Positions 37,078 through 46,372 are shown, numbered from the stretch's first letter. The stretch is 64,000 nucleotides of DNA from Candidatus Latescibacterota bacterium (GCA_022822725.1 JAJEAN010000007.1:1313045-1377044); one strand, 5' to 3'. A program made the numbers and translations. The notes: a model not told the origin generated them from the sequence alone.

Positions 37078-37986
37078 ATGGGAACTACCGGGGCATTAAA
37101 TGGCGTTATCCTGATCACGGATTCCGATGACGGCGACTCCCCCGGATGGCATCCCGGCACGGGCATGCTCCTGCCCCTGGCCAACGTGTCCCTGGTCGAA
37201 CGGATCCTGGACCAATACGAACGCGTCGGCGTAAAGGAAACGCTGATCGCGGCCGGCAGCGACACGCGCGAGGTCGTTTCGCTTTGCGGGGACGGCACGC
37301 GCTGGAACATGGCCCTGACCTACCATGATGCGCCGGAAGACCACAGTCCGAATAGGATAATGGAAGAAGTCGCGGCGTTTACGGGCGGAGCGATGTTTCT
37401 CGCTTCCCGCGGTCCCGTACTGCTGCCCGCGGAGGCCTACGCACGGGCCGTTCAAATGCATGATGATCAGGATTTGCGCGGCCTTCCCGGCATTCGTCTG
37501 TGGGAAGGAAACCGGGATGTTTCTGATGACGGGAAAGGAAGTGACGGGGTCTATCTCCTGGCGGCGGAAGACAGGCCGAATACGCTAGACAGGCCGAATG
37601 CGTTAGTTAGGCCGTATGATACAAGCACCCCCGAAGCATACCTGGAATCGAACGAGCGGCTGCTCGAGTCCATCGATCGGGATGTCGCGCCGCCTGAGAT
37701 CATGGCCGACAACTTCTCGTCGCCGAACCTCGTGCTGCGACCTCCCGTAACCATAGATGATACAGCCGAACTCGAGCGATGCCGGATCGGCCCCGGGGTC
37801 TGTATCGGTCCGGGCGTCCGCATCGGGCACGGCGCGGCGATCGAACACAGCGTGATCATGGAAGGCGCGGATATCGGCGATGGCGCCTCGATTTCACGCG
37901 CGGTCATCGGAAGGAACGCCAGCATAGCGAACCGGGCCGTGGTGCACGGCCGGGCGGATCGGGTAACCGTCGTATGTCCCATCTAA
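37078..37986 (+). CDS. Degenerate nucleotidyltransferase with left-handed beta-helix
   Basis: A 302-residue protein built like a sugar-nucleotide pyrophosphorylase fused to a hexapeptide-repeat domain (GlmU-like order). The N-terminal half has the expected MLLPLANVSLVERILDQYERVGVKETLIAAG helix region, but the glycine-rich nucleotide loop before it is replaced by DDGDSPGWHPGTG. Catalysis is therefore doubtful. Residues of about 230-300 show hexapeptide repeats (CRIGPGVCIGPGVRIGHGAAI). A 2.5-copy 18-nt repeat (37570-37614) codes for DRPNTL-DRPNAL in the middle. The end overlaps selB by 13 bases. Confidence 0.7.
   Translation: MGTTGALNGVILITDSDDGDSPGWHPGTGMLLPLANVSLVERILDQYERVGVKETLIAAGSDTREVVSLCGDGTRWNMALTYHDAPEDHSPNRIMEEVAAFTGGAMFLASRGPVLLPAEAYARAVQMHDDQDLRGLPGIRLWEGNRDVSDDGKGSDGVYLLAAEDRPNTLDRPNALVRPYDTSTPEAYLESNERLLESIDRDVAPPEIMADNFSSPNLVLRPPVTIDDTAELERCRIGPGVCIGPGVRIGHGAAIEHSVIMEGADIGDGASISRAVIGRNASIANRAVVHGRADRVTVVCPI
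37570..37614. repeat. In-frame 18-nt tandem repeat
   Basis: Units at 37570-37587 and 37588-37605, with a partial third to 37614, inside the nucleotidyltransferase-like gene. Confidence 0.85.
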
Positions 37987-39959
37987 CCATAGGTACGGCA
38001 GGCCACGTCGACCACGGCAAGAGCGCCCTGGTGGAAGCGCTCACGGGCGTCCATCCCGACCGCCTCAAGGAGGAACGGGACCGGGGCATGACGATCGATC
38101 TCGGGTTCGCGTTCCTGCCCTTAAGCGACGGGCGGGAGATCCCCATCGTCGACGTCCCGGGCCACGAACGGTTCCTCAAGACGATGGTCGCGGGCGTGAG
38201 CGGCATCCACCTCGTCCTCTTCGTCGTGGCGGCCGACGAAGGCGTCATGCCCCAGACCGTCGAACACCTCGGCACGGTGAAATACATGGGGGTCGACGCG
38301 GGTATCGTCGTCCTGACCAAATGCGACCTGGTCGACGAGGAATGGCTGATGCTCGTCGAAGACGACGTGAAATCGCTCATAGCCGGTTCGTTTCTGGAGA
38401 ACGCACCCGTCGTTCGGGTTTCCTCGATCTCGGGCGACGGGATCGATACGTTGAAGGAAGCTATAGAGGACGGGCTGACCGGTCTGTCGGTCGACGGCGA
38501 CGCTGGATACTTCCGCATGCCTATTGACCGGGTGTTCAGCATGAAGGGCTTCGGTACGGTCATCGCCGGCACGGTGCTTTCAGGAAGCCTGGGCGACGAC
38601 ACGGATACCGAACTCCTTCCCGCCCGGACGTCGTTGCGGATCCGGGGCATGCAGACTCATAACGATTCCGTCGATCGCGCCGTAAAGGGACAGCGGGTCG
38701 CGCTGAACGTGTCCAACGTCAAGACGACCGATATACAACGGGGCGACGAACTGTGTACGCCGGGATACCTGGTTCCGACCTTGATGGCCGATGCCCGGCT
38801 GCAATGCCTGGACGCCCTGGAAGAACCTCTGAAGAACCGGCAGCGCGTCCGGCTGCACAAGGGCACGAGCGAGACCATCGGGCGCCTCATCCTCCTCGAC
38901 CGGGACGAACTGGAACCCGGCGAGACCGGATTCGTGCAGCTTCGCCTTGAGAAGTCTATCGTGGCGGAACGAAACGAACGGTTCATCATCCGGGGGTTTT
39001 CCTCCATGCGGCTACTCGGCGGCGGCCGGTTCGTGGAAGTGTATCCACAGAAGAACCGCCGGTTTCGCCAGTCCGTGCTGGACTACCTGGAAGCGGTGAC
39101 CGACGCCCAGCCGGACGTCCTGATCGAGCGGGTCATGCGGCATGCTTACGGCGATCAGCGGCTGAAATCCATGCAGGACCTGGTGCGCGCCACGAACCTG
39201 AAAGGCGACGTCCTGGAGCAGTGCGTAACCCGGCTGGCGGAAAGGGGCGAACTCGTCCGGTTTGGGGACCAGCGGTTGCTGCACCGCCACTGGTTCCTGG
39301 GCCTGAAGGACGAGTTGATCGCCCTGCTTGAAAAGATGCACCGGGTCCAGCGGCTCAAGGATGCGCTGCCCAAGGAAGCCCCCAGGCAGCAGCTCTCCTG
39401 GGCTGCGCCGGATACCGTCTACGACGCACTGCTTAAGGACCTCGACGAGGAGGCCAGGGTCGTGCTGTCCGGCCGGTCGATCCGGCTGGCCGAACACGTC
39501 GTCAAACTGACGGACCAGGAAGAACGCGTCCTCGAGGCGTTCGAGCAGCTTGGCGGCGCCGAACCACCCGCTGTTTTCTCCATGCTCGACCTGGTGCAGG
39601 TCATGGAAGACCGGTCGATCGCCGTGCAGGATTTACCGGTTGATCCGAAAGCAAGCGAGGATATAATCAGGAGCATGGCCGGGTATGCCCTGGAACGGGA
39701 GATCTTCGTCGAGTTCGCGGAACGACAGATCTTGCATCGCCGAGCGCTCGAGTGGGTCAGGAACAACCTCGTGGCCTACCTGAAAAGCCACGGTACCGTC
39801 CGCGCTTCCGAGTTTCGCAGCCATCTCGGCGTCTCCCGTGCCCACGCCACCGCGCTGCTGGACTACTTCTGCGACCTCGGCGTAACCAACCGGGAGTCCG
39901 GAACACACAGGCTCGCGGAGGGGGAGGACGGCGGCGATCCGCCGGGGGACGGCGATTAG
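37974..39959 (+). CDS. selB: Selenocysteine-specific elongation factor SelB
   Basis: A 661-residue translational GTPase. G1 is GTAGHVDHGKS at residues 7-17. The EERDRGMTIDLGFAFLPL switch is typical of SelB. G3 is DVPGHERF and G4 is TKCD. EF-Tu-like domains 2 and 3 follow, and the C-terminal 250 residues are winged-helix repeats that bind SECIS RNA (VRASEFRSHLGVSRAHATALLDYF). It delivers Sec-tRNA to UGA codons. ATG at 37974 overlaps the preceding gene. The tRNA-Sec gene lies 87 bases downstream. No selenoprotein with an in-frame UGA was recognised in this window. Confidence 0.95.
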   Translation: MSHLTIGTAGHVDHGKSALVEALTGVHPDRLKEERDRGMTIDLGFAFLPLSDGREIPIVDVPGHERFLKTMVAGVSGIHLVLFVVAADEGVMPQTVEHLGTVKYMGVDAGIVVLTKCDLVDEEWLMLVEDDVKSLIAGSFLENAPVVRVSSISGDGIDTLKEAIEDGLTGLSVDGDAGYFRMPIDRVFSMKGFGTVIAGTVLSGSLGDDTDTELLPARTSLRIRGMQTHNDSVDRAVKGQRVALNVSNVKTTDIQRGDELCTPGYLVPTLMADARLQCLDALEEPLKNRQRVRLHKGTSETIGRLILLDRDELEPGETGFVQLRLEKSIVAERNERFIIRGFSSMRLLGGGRFVEVYPQKNRRFRQSVLDYLEAVTDAQPDVLIERVMRHAYGDQRLKSMQDLVRATNLKGDVLEQCVTRLAERGELVRFGDQRLLHRHWFLGLKDELIALLEKMHRVQRLKDALPKEAPRQQLSWAAPDTVYDALLKDLDEEARVVLSGRSIRLAEHVVKLTDQEERVLEAFEQLGGAEPPAVFSMLDLVQVMEDRSIAVQDLPVDPKASEDIIRSMAGYALEREIFVEFAERQILHRRALEWVRNNLVAYLKSHGTVRASEFRSHLGVSRAHATALLDYFCDLGVTNRESGTHRLAEGEDGGDPPGDGD

Positions 39960-40046
39960 CCTTCAGTTGTAGCGACGATCAGGCGCGATTTTCGCCTACC
40001 GTCCCGGTGTATCCGCGGGCTGAAGAGTAAACAGGAGCAGAATTCA

Positions 40047-40143
40047 GGGGAGTGTATGGGTTGCTGGTGCGCCTCACGGACTTCAAATCCGATGGCGGGC
40101 CCTAAACAGGTCCGTGGTGGGTTCGATTCCCACACGCTCCCCC
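40047..40143 (+). tRNA. selC: tRNA-Sec (anticodon TCA)
   Basis: The long acceptor stem pairs GGGGAGTG (40047-40054) with CGCTCCCC (40135-40142), with one G-U pair. The anticodon loop CTTCAAA is like that of E. coli selC, with the TCA anticodon. The long variable arm pairs CGGGCC with GGTCCG around CTAAACA. The T arm is GTGGG-TTCGATT-CCCAC. CCA is not fully encoded with a normal discriminator. It directly follows selB, as in many selenocysteine loci. D-arm pairing is less clear by eye. Confidence 0.92.
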
Positions 40144-40622
40144 CAGAAACCGTACAGCGGCTGACGATCGCCTGACGGTCCTCCTCCACGTATGACGGCC
40201 AGCGACCCTGACGCCCCCGCTAAGTGGAATTGGGCATCCGGCAAGCTGAGGACCGGCCGCATCCGCCTATTCCGCCGCCTATCCCGCCGCCTCATTGCCC
40301 ACCGACACATTTACTTCCGTCATGGGTATCCACCGCGAACCCGAACGCTCGTGCCAACAGCCATCCAGGTGTTATCCCGGTGTAATTCCAGTTGTTGTTC
40401 CAGGTGCTATTCCAGGTGTTATTCCCGTTGATTTCTAAAGGTGACAACATGCGAGGTAATAACAATATTATGATTTTTATATGATGATCTATTCTAATCG
40501 TGTAAATTCAATGTGATCATCGAATCAGGATCCAGATGCTCGATTATGGCCGGCCGCGCCGATGCCGGTTCAGCCGGTCGGCAGAGCGACTTCGGAGACC
40601 GTGAACTCAGAGGAGCAGATCG
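40144..40622. other. Intergenic region with 12-nt tandem repeat and AT-rich leader
   Basis: The gap between selC and the sensor kinase. 40365-40430 holds about six degenerate 12-nt units of the type CCAGGTGTTATT. 40450-40530 is strongly AT-rich and probably contains the kinase promoter. An open frame at 40192 covering the repeat looks like chance. Confidence 0.7.
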
Positions 40623-42989
40623 ATGCCGGACGCTGACAGGTTAGAGGAAGCAAACCAGAAATTGCAGGAGCAGCTCTCAAAACTGAGCGAGGCCAGCCTG
40701 CGTATCAGCGAAAGCCTTGACGTCAACACGGTCCTGCAGGAGGTCGTAGCGGGAGCCTGCGCGCTGACCGGTGCAAGGATAGGCGGAATCACCATGGTTG
40801 ACGAATCGGGACAGTTGCTGGACTTCGTCGCCCATGGCCTGAGTGAAGGTGAGCGTCGGGAGCTCGTGGATCTGCCGCGTGGGTCTGAAATCTGGGATTA
40901 TTTGAAAGGGATTACCCAGCCGCTTCGGTTAGAGAACATGTCGGCTCACTTCGAGGCGCTCGGTCTTGCCGTTCATCCGGTAATGGAACATGGTCTGCTG
41001 GGCGTGCCGATTCGCCACCAGGGTACGCAGGTTGGATTCTTCTACCTGCTCGACAAGGAAACCGGGCAACAGTTCACCGCGGAAGACGAGCGGATCATTT
41101 CAATGTTCATTTCCCAGGCCGGCGCGGCGATAGAAAACGCCAAGAAGCACCGTAACGAACAACAGGCACGGGCGGACCTGAAGGCGCTGATCGACACTTC
41201 ACCCGTCGGCGTCGCCGTGTTCGACGCGCGGACCGGGAAGGCCGTGTCGTTCAACCAGGAGTCGCACCGGATCGTGGGCGACCTGCAGAAACCGGGAACG
41301 TCGATTGTCGACCTGCTCGACGTGATCAACATCAAGCGCGCGGATGGGCGTGAGATCGAACTCGAGGAATACACGCTGGTACGGCTGCTGCGCGAGGCTA
41401 CCCCGGTACGCGCCGAGGAAATCGTACTCGAGATCCCCGACGGCAGAAAGGTCACGACGCTGATCAACGCCACACCCATCGTATCGGAGCAGGGCGAGGT
41501 ACAGTCGGTCGTCGTCACCTTGCAGGATATGACGCCGCTGGAAGACCTGGAACGTCAACGGGCCGAGTTCCTGAGCACGGTGAGCCACGAAATGAGGGCC
41601 CCGCTCGCATCCATCAAGGGCTGCGCGGCCACTGCGCTCGGAAACGCTTCCGTACTTCAGCCCGCCGTATCTCAACAGTTTTTCAGGATTATCGACGCGC
41701 AGGTCGACAACCTGAGCGAGTTGATCGGCAATCTGATGGACGCGGCGCAGATCGAGACGGGTTCGCTCTCCGTGTCTCCCGAACCGGCGAATCTGGCCGT
41801 GATCGTGGACCAGGCCAGAAGCGCGTTCCTCAGCGGTGAGCATCGTCAGACCGTCTTGATCGACCTGTCGCCGGATCTTCCCAGGGTGCGGGCGGACCAG
41901 CAGCGGGTCGTTCAGGTGCTGTGCAATCTCCTGTCCAATGCCGCGCGTCACTCGCCCGACACGTCCACCATTACCGTACAGGCCGAATTGAAGGACATCC
42001 ATGTGGAGGTGTCGGTTGTGGACGAAGGCAGGGGCATTCCCGCCGAGAGGCTGCCTCACCTTTTCAGGAAGTATGCCCGGAGCGGCCGCGACGAAGCGGG
42101 ATTGGGATCGGGGCTGGGCCTGTCCATCTGCAAGGGGCTGGTGGAAGCCCATGGCGGGCGCATCTGGGCCGAGAGCGAGGGGATGGGGCTCGGAACGCGG
42201 TTTACATTTACGTTACCGGTGGTCGAAGAGGTCCCGTTGGCAGCCTCGGCCGCAACGGACAGCAGGCTTGCCGGCTCCTCGCCCACCGGTGGTCAACAAC
42301 CGAGCATACTCGTCGTGGATGACGACCCCCAGGCATTGGGATACATCAGGGGTATCCTGGTGAACGCGGGTTACAGTCCGATTCTGACCGGAGAGCCCGA
42401 ACAGGTCGAAAACCTGGTCAACGACCGGCAGCCGGATCTTGTCCTGCTCGACCTGCTGTTGCCCGGTACCGACGGAATCGAACTGATGCAGAACGTGACG
42501 GCGCTGTCGGAACGTCCGGTGATCTTCCTGTCGGCCTACGGCAGGGACGAGACGATCGCCAAGGCGCTGGAGATCGGTGCGGCGGACTACGTGGTAAAAC
42601 CGTTCTCGCCGACGGAACTGATCGCGAGGATCCAGGCCGCGCTGCGCAAGAACGCGGGACCGCCCGCACCATTCCAGGTTGACAATCTGGTCATCGATTA
42701 CGATGAAAGAAGGGTTTTCCTGGAGGGCAGCCCGTTGGCCCTGACGGCCACCGAGTACGATCTTATCCGGGTGCTTTCAACCCATGCCGGCAAGGTGGTC
42801 AGTTACGACCAGCTCCTGAGGAACGTCTGGCAGTCGCGGAATTCGGGAGACCTGCGGGTCGTGCGGTCCATCGTCAAGAACCTCAGACGCAAGCTGGGCG
42901 ACGAGGCAGGAAACCCCCGGTACATCTTCACCGAATCCCGTGTCGGTTACCGAATGGCCAAACCCGCACAGGCGCAAAACAAGGAGTAA
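40623..42989 (+). CDS. Sensor histidine kinase fused to OmpR-type response regulator
   Basis: A single 788-residue chain holds a full two-component system. It has a short coiled coil (1-30), GAF (about 30-175), PAS (about 185-305), HisKA with phospho-His 322 (STVSHEMRAPL), HATPase with N box NLLSNAARHSP and G boxes VDEGRGIP and GLGSGLGLSICKG (425-535), receiver with phospho-Asp 610 (VLLDLLLPG), and an OmpR-like winged helix (about 690-780, LTATEYDLIRVLS). The input is cytosolic; no membrane helix is seen. The start has GGAGCAG upstream. The stop is 3 bases before the remnant cox3 start, so it was probably co-transcribed with the oxidase gene before the insertion. Confidence 0.92.
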   Translation: MPDADRLEEANQKLQEQLSKLSEASLRISESLDVNTVLQEVVAGACALTGARIGGITMVDESGQLLDFVAHGLSEGERRELVDLPRGSEIWDYLKGITQPLRLENMSAHFEALGLAVHPVMEHGLLGVPIRHQGTQVGFFYLLDKETGQQFTAEDERIISMFISQAGAAIENAKKHRNEQQARADLKALIDTSPVGVAVFDARTGKAVSFNQESHRIVGDLQKPGTSIVDLLDVINIKRADGREIELEEYTLVRLLREATPVRAEEIVLEIPDGRKVTTLINATPIVSEQGEVQSVVVTLQDMTPLEDLERQRAEFLSTVSHEMRAPLASIKGCAATALGNASVLQPAVSQQFFRIIDAQVDNLSELIGNLMDAAQIETGSLSVSPEPANLAVIVDQARSAFLSGEHRQTVLIDLSPDLPRVRADQQRVVQVLCNLLSNAARHSPDTSTITVQAELKDIHVEVSVVDEGRGIPAERLPHLFRKYARSGRDEAGLGSGLGLSICKGLVEAHGGRIWAESEGMGLGTRFTFTLPVVEEVPLAASAATDSRLAGSSPTGGQQPSILVVDDDPQALGYIRGILVNAGYSPILTGEPEQVENLVNDRQPDLVLLDLLLPGTDGIELMQNVTALSERPVIFLSAYGRDETIAKALEIGAADYVVKPFSPTELIARIQAALRKNAGPPAPFQVDNLVIDYDERRVFLEGSPLALTATEYDLIRVLSTHAGKVVSYDQLLRNVWQSRNSGDLRVVRSIVKNLRRKLGDEAGNPRYIFTESRVGYRMAKPAQAQNKE

Positions 42990-42992
42990 CCC

Positions 42993-43166
42993 TTGACCCC
43001 GCAGCCCGGTCAACCGCCGGCACGATCAGCCTATCCGGAAACGCAGCCGGGAATGCCCATGGAAATCCTGGGCATGTACCTCTTCATCGCCAGCGAACTC
43101 ATCATCTTCATCACGCTGCTGTTCATGTGTATGGGACTAATGTATATGTACTTAGTTATTTCTTGA
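42993..43166 (+). pseudogene. 5' remnant of cytochrome oxidase subunit III gene
   Basis: TTG at 42993 with AAGGAG six bases upstream opens a frame whose codons up to about 43126 match the start of the intact cox3 at 50596 (GMPMEILGMYLFIASELI and FITLLF). The frame then enters AT-rich foreign sequence and stops at 43166, giving a 57-residue stub with one partial membrane helix. This is the original 5' end of cox3, cut by the insertion. Ribosome-site spacing to the kinase gene shows that it belonged to that transcript. Confidence 0.88.
43053..43093 (+). repeat. Left copy of 41-bp direct repeat (island boundary)
   Basis: These 41 bases are identical to 50656-50696. They code for MPMEILGMYLFIA in cox3. 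The similarity continues to 43126 with six mismatches in 33 bases, mainly at third codon positions or nearly synonymous. Confidence 0.95.
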
Positions 43167-43432
43167 ATTATTGGAGAAATGTTATTACATACAACTATTC
43201 CAATGTTTAGTATCAGAACTTTTACTTAAATCCATAGTTGTAGTCGACAGACATTCATCCTCGAAGTTCATATAGACAGTTTAGCTTATTGGGATCTGGG
43301 CTTCACATACCATGTCGAGTACTTGAGCTTACTCATTACATTGAGCCTGTTTTACAATTAAACAGACAAGGTCCGTGACCTAGGTATACATACGTAACTT
43401 TCTTAATTCGTCACTTGCAGAAAGTAAAGGCT
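43167..43432. promoter_or_regulatory. Leader of the six-gene operon
   Basis: About 265 AT-rich non-coding bases between the cox3 stub and the first ParB-like gene. A TACAAT box near 43353 could be a -10 element, but no convincing -35 was found. The operon promoter should lie here. Confidence 0.4.
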
Positions 43433-44467
43433 ATGACAGAAAACTATACAAAGTTGAACGTCGATGCGATTTCATTCGACACAGATAATCCGAGAATTAA
43501 GATCGCTCTAGAAAAATACGGCGAACATCTTAATGCAGAACGTATCCACTTTGCACTAAGATCGGCATCAGATGGGGAAAAGCGGACTTCCTCATTCACA
43601 AACCTGAGAGATTCCATTCGTACTAGTGGTCGAGCGATTGCTCCTATATCTGTGGTTATAGACGGTGAAGGTTACAAATGCATTGATGGTAACACGCGTC
43701 TTGCCATTTATAAGCAGTTTTTAAAAGAACAGGTTGACGGAAATTGGGCGGAAATCAATGCTATTGTACTCGACAATGCCAACCAAAGAGACATTGAAGC
43801 AGTTAGAGTTTCTGCGCATCTAGTTGGAGCAAGGGAATGGCCAGCCTACGAAAAGGCTAGGTACTTACATTATCTCAGGAACCAAGAGTTAATGGATTAC
43901 ACTGAGATGATTGCTCTGTGTGGAGGCAACAAAACAGAGATAGAACGCCAGATCGATGCATTTCATGATATGAATGAATTTTACCGTGATGTTGTTGATG
44001 ACTCTTCGTTTCATATCGACAGGTTTAGTGGTTTTGTTGAACTACAAAAACCGCAGATCAAAAAGGCGATATTCGAAGCAGGATTAGATCTGAAAGACTT
44101 TGGGGAATGGATTCGAGATGGGCAGATTTACCGCTTAGCAGACGTTAGACAACTGCCCAAGGTTCTTCAAGATGTTGAAGCAAGAAATGTGTTTTTGGAA
44201 GGCGGCCCAAATTCAATTCAGGATGCTATAAAACTACTGGACCAGAAATCTCAAGAAGAAAGCGGTACGACGGAAAGTGAGTTAACTCTCGATGCTGCAT
44301 CTATTTTTCAGCTTGCGAGAGTACTGTCGCGGCGAATACAAGATTTACCCTATTCTGAGGTACGTACACTCAAGAACAAAGAAAGCGATCAAAGCTTGGA
44401 TCGTATACGAGTTCTCGAAGAATTAGCAGGACACCTACAGAATCTACTTGACGATGTCACAGAGTGA
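43433..44467 (+). CDS. ParB/Srx-fold protein, first copy
   Basis: A 344-residue protein with a ParB-like N-terminal domain: DNPR at 18-21, SIRTSGRAIAPISVV, and the CTP/phosphate-loop motif as DGNTRLAIYKQF at 85-96. A helical region around the PAYEKARYLHYL segment (about 125-185) resembles the ParB helix-turn-helix part. There is no classical centromere-binding partner or ParA gene. Chromosomal ParB proteins are CTP-dependent DNA clamps; ParB-fold enzymes also occur in DNA-modification and phage loci. ATG at 43433 is chosen (AAAGG just upstream); TTG at 43415 is possible. It overlaps the next gene by 14 bases. Confidence 0.8.
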   Translation: MTENYTKLNVDAISFDTDNPRIKIALEKYGEHLNAERIHFALRSASDGEKRTSSFTNLRDSIRTSGRAIAPISVVIDGEGYKCIDGNTRLAIYKQFLKEQVDGNWAEINAIVLDNANQRDIEAVRVSAHLVGAREWPAYEKARYLHYLRNQELMDYTEMIALCGGNKTEIERQIDAFHDMNEFYRDVVDDSSFHIDRFSGFVELQKPQIKKAIFEAGLDLKDFGEWIRDGQIYRLADVRQLPKVLQDVEARNVFLEGGPNSIQDAIKLLDQKSQEESGTTESELTLDAASIFQLARVLSRRIQDLPYSEVRTLKNKESDQSLDRIRVLEELAGHLQNLLDDVTE

Positions 44468-44915
44468 GGAACACAAAAAGCTAGTGTCTCTGCTAGCGGA
44501 AAACCTAGAATCTCGTTTTCCAGGAATTCAGCTTATCATCGATATATTGGCAGTACCCGGTGATGAAGTTCCACCGATAATTGGTGCCTATCGTCCGGAT
44601 CTTTATGCCGAGATTACTCCAGATAGTCCTGTTATTGTCGGTGAGGCCAAAACCGATACCGATCTCCAGAATAGGCATACGTATAATCAATTATCAACCT
44701 TTGTAACCTATCTCGAGTCCAGGGGAAATGGTCTCTTTGTCTTGGCAATTTCCGGATTAATAGCAGACCAGGCAAAAACATTCATGAGGTTTGTTTATCA
44801 GGCGTTGGGTATTAAAAGCACTAGCATGGTCCTTTTCGATGGATTGGATTTCTGGCAACTTGACCCGGTTGGAACACGATTATGGCATTTGTATTTAGAA
44901 AGCCACCCAAGTTAG
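44454..44915 (+). CDS. PD-(D/E)XK nuclease-like protein
   Basis: A 153-residue protein with the outline of a small restriction-like nuclease fold: YRPDLYAE (D49), then VIVGEAKT giving the E64-x-K66 pair after a beta strand, followed by a helix (HTYNQLSTFVTYLE) and LFVLAISG. A glutamate near the N-terminus (SEEHKKLVSLLAENLE) fits the first helix of the fold. The exact metal-ligand set needs structural comparison. The start overlaps the upstream ParB-like gene by 14 bases and its end overlaps the helicase gene by 34, so it is tightly coupled to both. Confidence 0.6.
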   Translation: MSQSEEHKKLVSLLAENLESRFPGIQLIIDILAVPGDEVPPIIGAYRPDLYAEITPDSPVIVGEAKTDTDLQNRHTYNQLSTFVTYLESRGNGLFVLAISGLIADQAKTFMRFVYQALGIKSTSMVLFDGLDFWQLDPVGTRLWHLYLESHPS

Positions 44916-46351
44916 TTACCAAACACGAAGCGTATCCTTATCAGCTTGATGCAGTCCGAGCAGTGAAGACTCTAAAATACGCCGCGATTTTTCACGAGCA
45001 GGGCCTCGGCAAAACAAAGATTGCCATTGATCTAATGTTGTATTGGTTAGTCGAGGATATCGTGGAAACCGTTTTTGTTGTAACTAAGAAAACCCTAGTA
45101 CAAAACTGGGTCGAAGAATTAGCGGTGCATTCCTACGTTTCACCTAGAATCCTGTCAGGCAACCGTCGCGAAAACAGCATTGCCTTAAACTCGCCAGTTA
45201 TGGTTTATGTATTAAACTACGAAGTAGTATCGACAAACCTTGATCTGATTTCTGATTTCCTAAATACTTGTAGGGTTGGAGTAGTCTTGGATGAAAGTCA
45301 GAAAATCAAAAACCCTGACTCGAAACTGTCCAAGGACTTTCATTATCTAGCTAACAAGTTCGCACGCCGAGTTATCATGACCGGTACGCCTGTAGCGAAT
45401 CGCCCTTATGACATTTGGTCTCAGATCAAGTTTCTAGATGACGGTAGTTCACTTGGAGTGTCGTATTCCGACTTCAAAGATGCCCTAGATCTACCGCAAG
45501 ATGGAAACTCAATACAGGATTACACTCGCCGATTAAACAATGTGATGGATCAGGTAAAGCACTTCTCAGTTCGTGAAACGAAAAAGACGGCTGGGCTTGT
45601 ATTACCTGACAAAACTATCCTGACGCACTTCGCAGAGATGGAACCACATCAAGCTTCAATATATGCAGAATACAGAGACTTAATGGCTCATGAACTACAA
45701 ACAGCAGATGGCCGTACATTGGATACCGCTGATGATATATTGAAGCGATTGCTTAGGCTAGTTCAATGCGCTTCAAACCCTAGACTATTGGACGCAAATT
45801 ACAGTGAGTTACCTGGCAAGTTCAATGTTCTTACGGGATTATTGGATAAGATACTAGATAAGGGCAATAAAGCGTTGATCTGGACAGGATTTGTCGGAAA
45901 TGTAGAATGGCTTTGGACCAAACTTGGACGATTCTCACCACTGAAAGTTCATGGTAACATGTCGATTTTGGGTCGCAATGAATCCATAAGAAAGTTCAAA
46001 GCTGACGGAAAATGTAAACTGCTGTTGGCGACACCGGGATCAGCAAAGGAAGGATTAACGTTAACAGTAGCTAACCATGCCATATTCTACGACCGAAGTT
46101 TTAGCCTTGATGACTACCTTCAGGCACAGGACCGTATCCACAGGATATCCCAATCCGAAGAGTGTTACGTACACAATCTTATTACGAAGGATACCGTTGA
46201 TGAATGGGTAGATATCTTACTCAACGTTAAATACCAAGCTGCCCAATTGACTCAGGGAGATATATCGCGTGAGGAATTTGATGCTGAATACATGTCAAAC
46301 TTATCGACAGCACTTCATGAATCTCTTTCTCCCGGTGGTGTTACTAGATAG
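44882..46351 (+). CDS. SNF2-family DNA helicase/translocase
   Basis: A 489-residue superfamily 2 ATPase. A Q-like start (YPYQLDAV) precedes Walker A GLGKT (41-45). Motif II is DESQ (137-140) where DEAH or DEGH is usual. Motif III is MTGTPVANRPYD. The C-terminal RecA lobe contains LLLATPGSAKEGLTLTVANHAIFYDRS and the arginine-finger motif QAQDRIHRISQ. The pattern is that of small SNF2 translocases such as those in restriction and defence loci. No extra nuclease domain is fused; the neighbouring PD-(D/E)XK-like protein could supply it. Confidence 0.9.
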   Translation: MAFVFRKPPKLVTKHEAYPYQLDAVRAVKTLKYAAIFHEQGLGKTKIAIDLMLYWLVEDIVETVFVVTKKTLVQNWVEELAVHSYVSPRILSGNRRENSIALNSPVMVYVLNYEVVSTNLDLISDFLNTCRVGVVLDESQKIKNPDSKLSKDFHYLANKFARRVIMTGTPVANRPYDIWSQIKFLDDGSSLGVSYSDFKDALDLPQDGNSIQDYTRRLNNVMDQVKHFSVRETKKTAGLVLPDKTILTHFAEMEPHQASIYAEYRDLMAHELQTADGRTLDTADDILKRLLRLVQCASNPRLLDANYSELPGKFNVLTGLLDKILDKGNKALIWTGFVGNVEWLWTKLGRFSPLKVHGNMSILGRNESIRKFKADGKCKLLLATPGSAKEGLTLTVANHAIFYDRSFSLDDYLQAQDRIHRISQSEECYVHNLITKDTVDEWVDILLNVKYQAAQLTQGDISREEFDAEYMSNLSTALHESLSPGGVTR

Positions 46352-46372
46352 GGACCCTAAGGAGCAAAAAAG

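Noticed and set aside
39956-40310. Minus-strand frames with VGIEPTT- and ESNPPRT-like peptides
   Set aside because: They are translations across the tRNA-Sec gene, a common artefact at tRNA loci.
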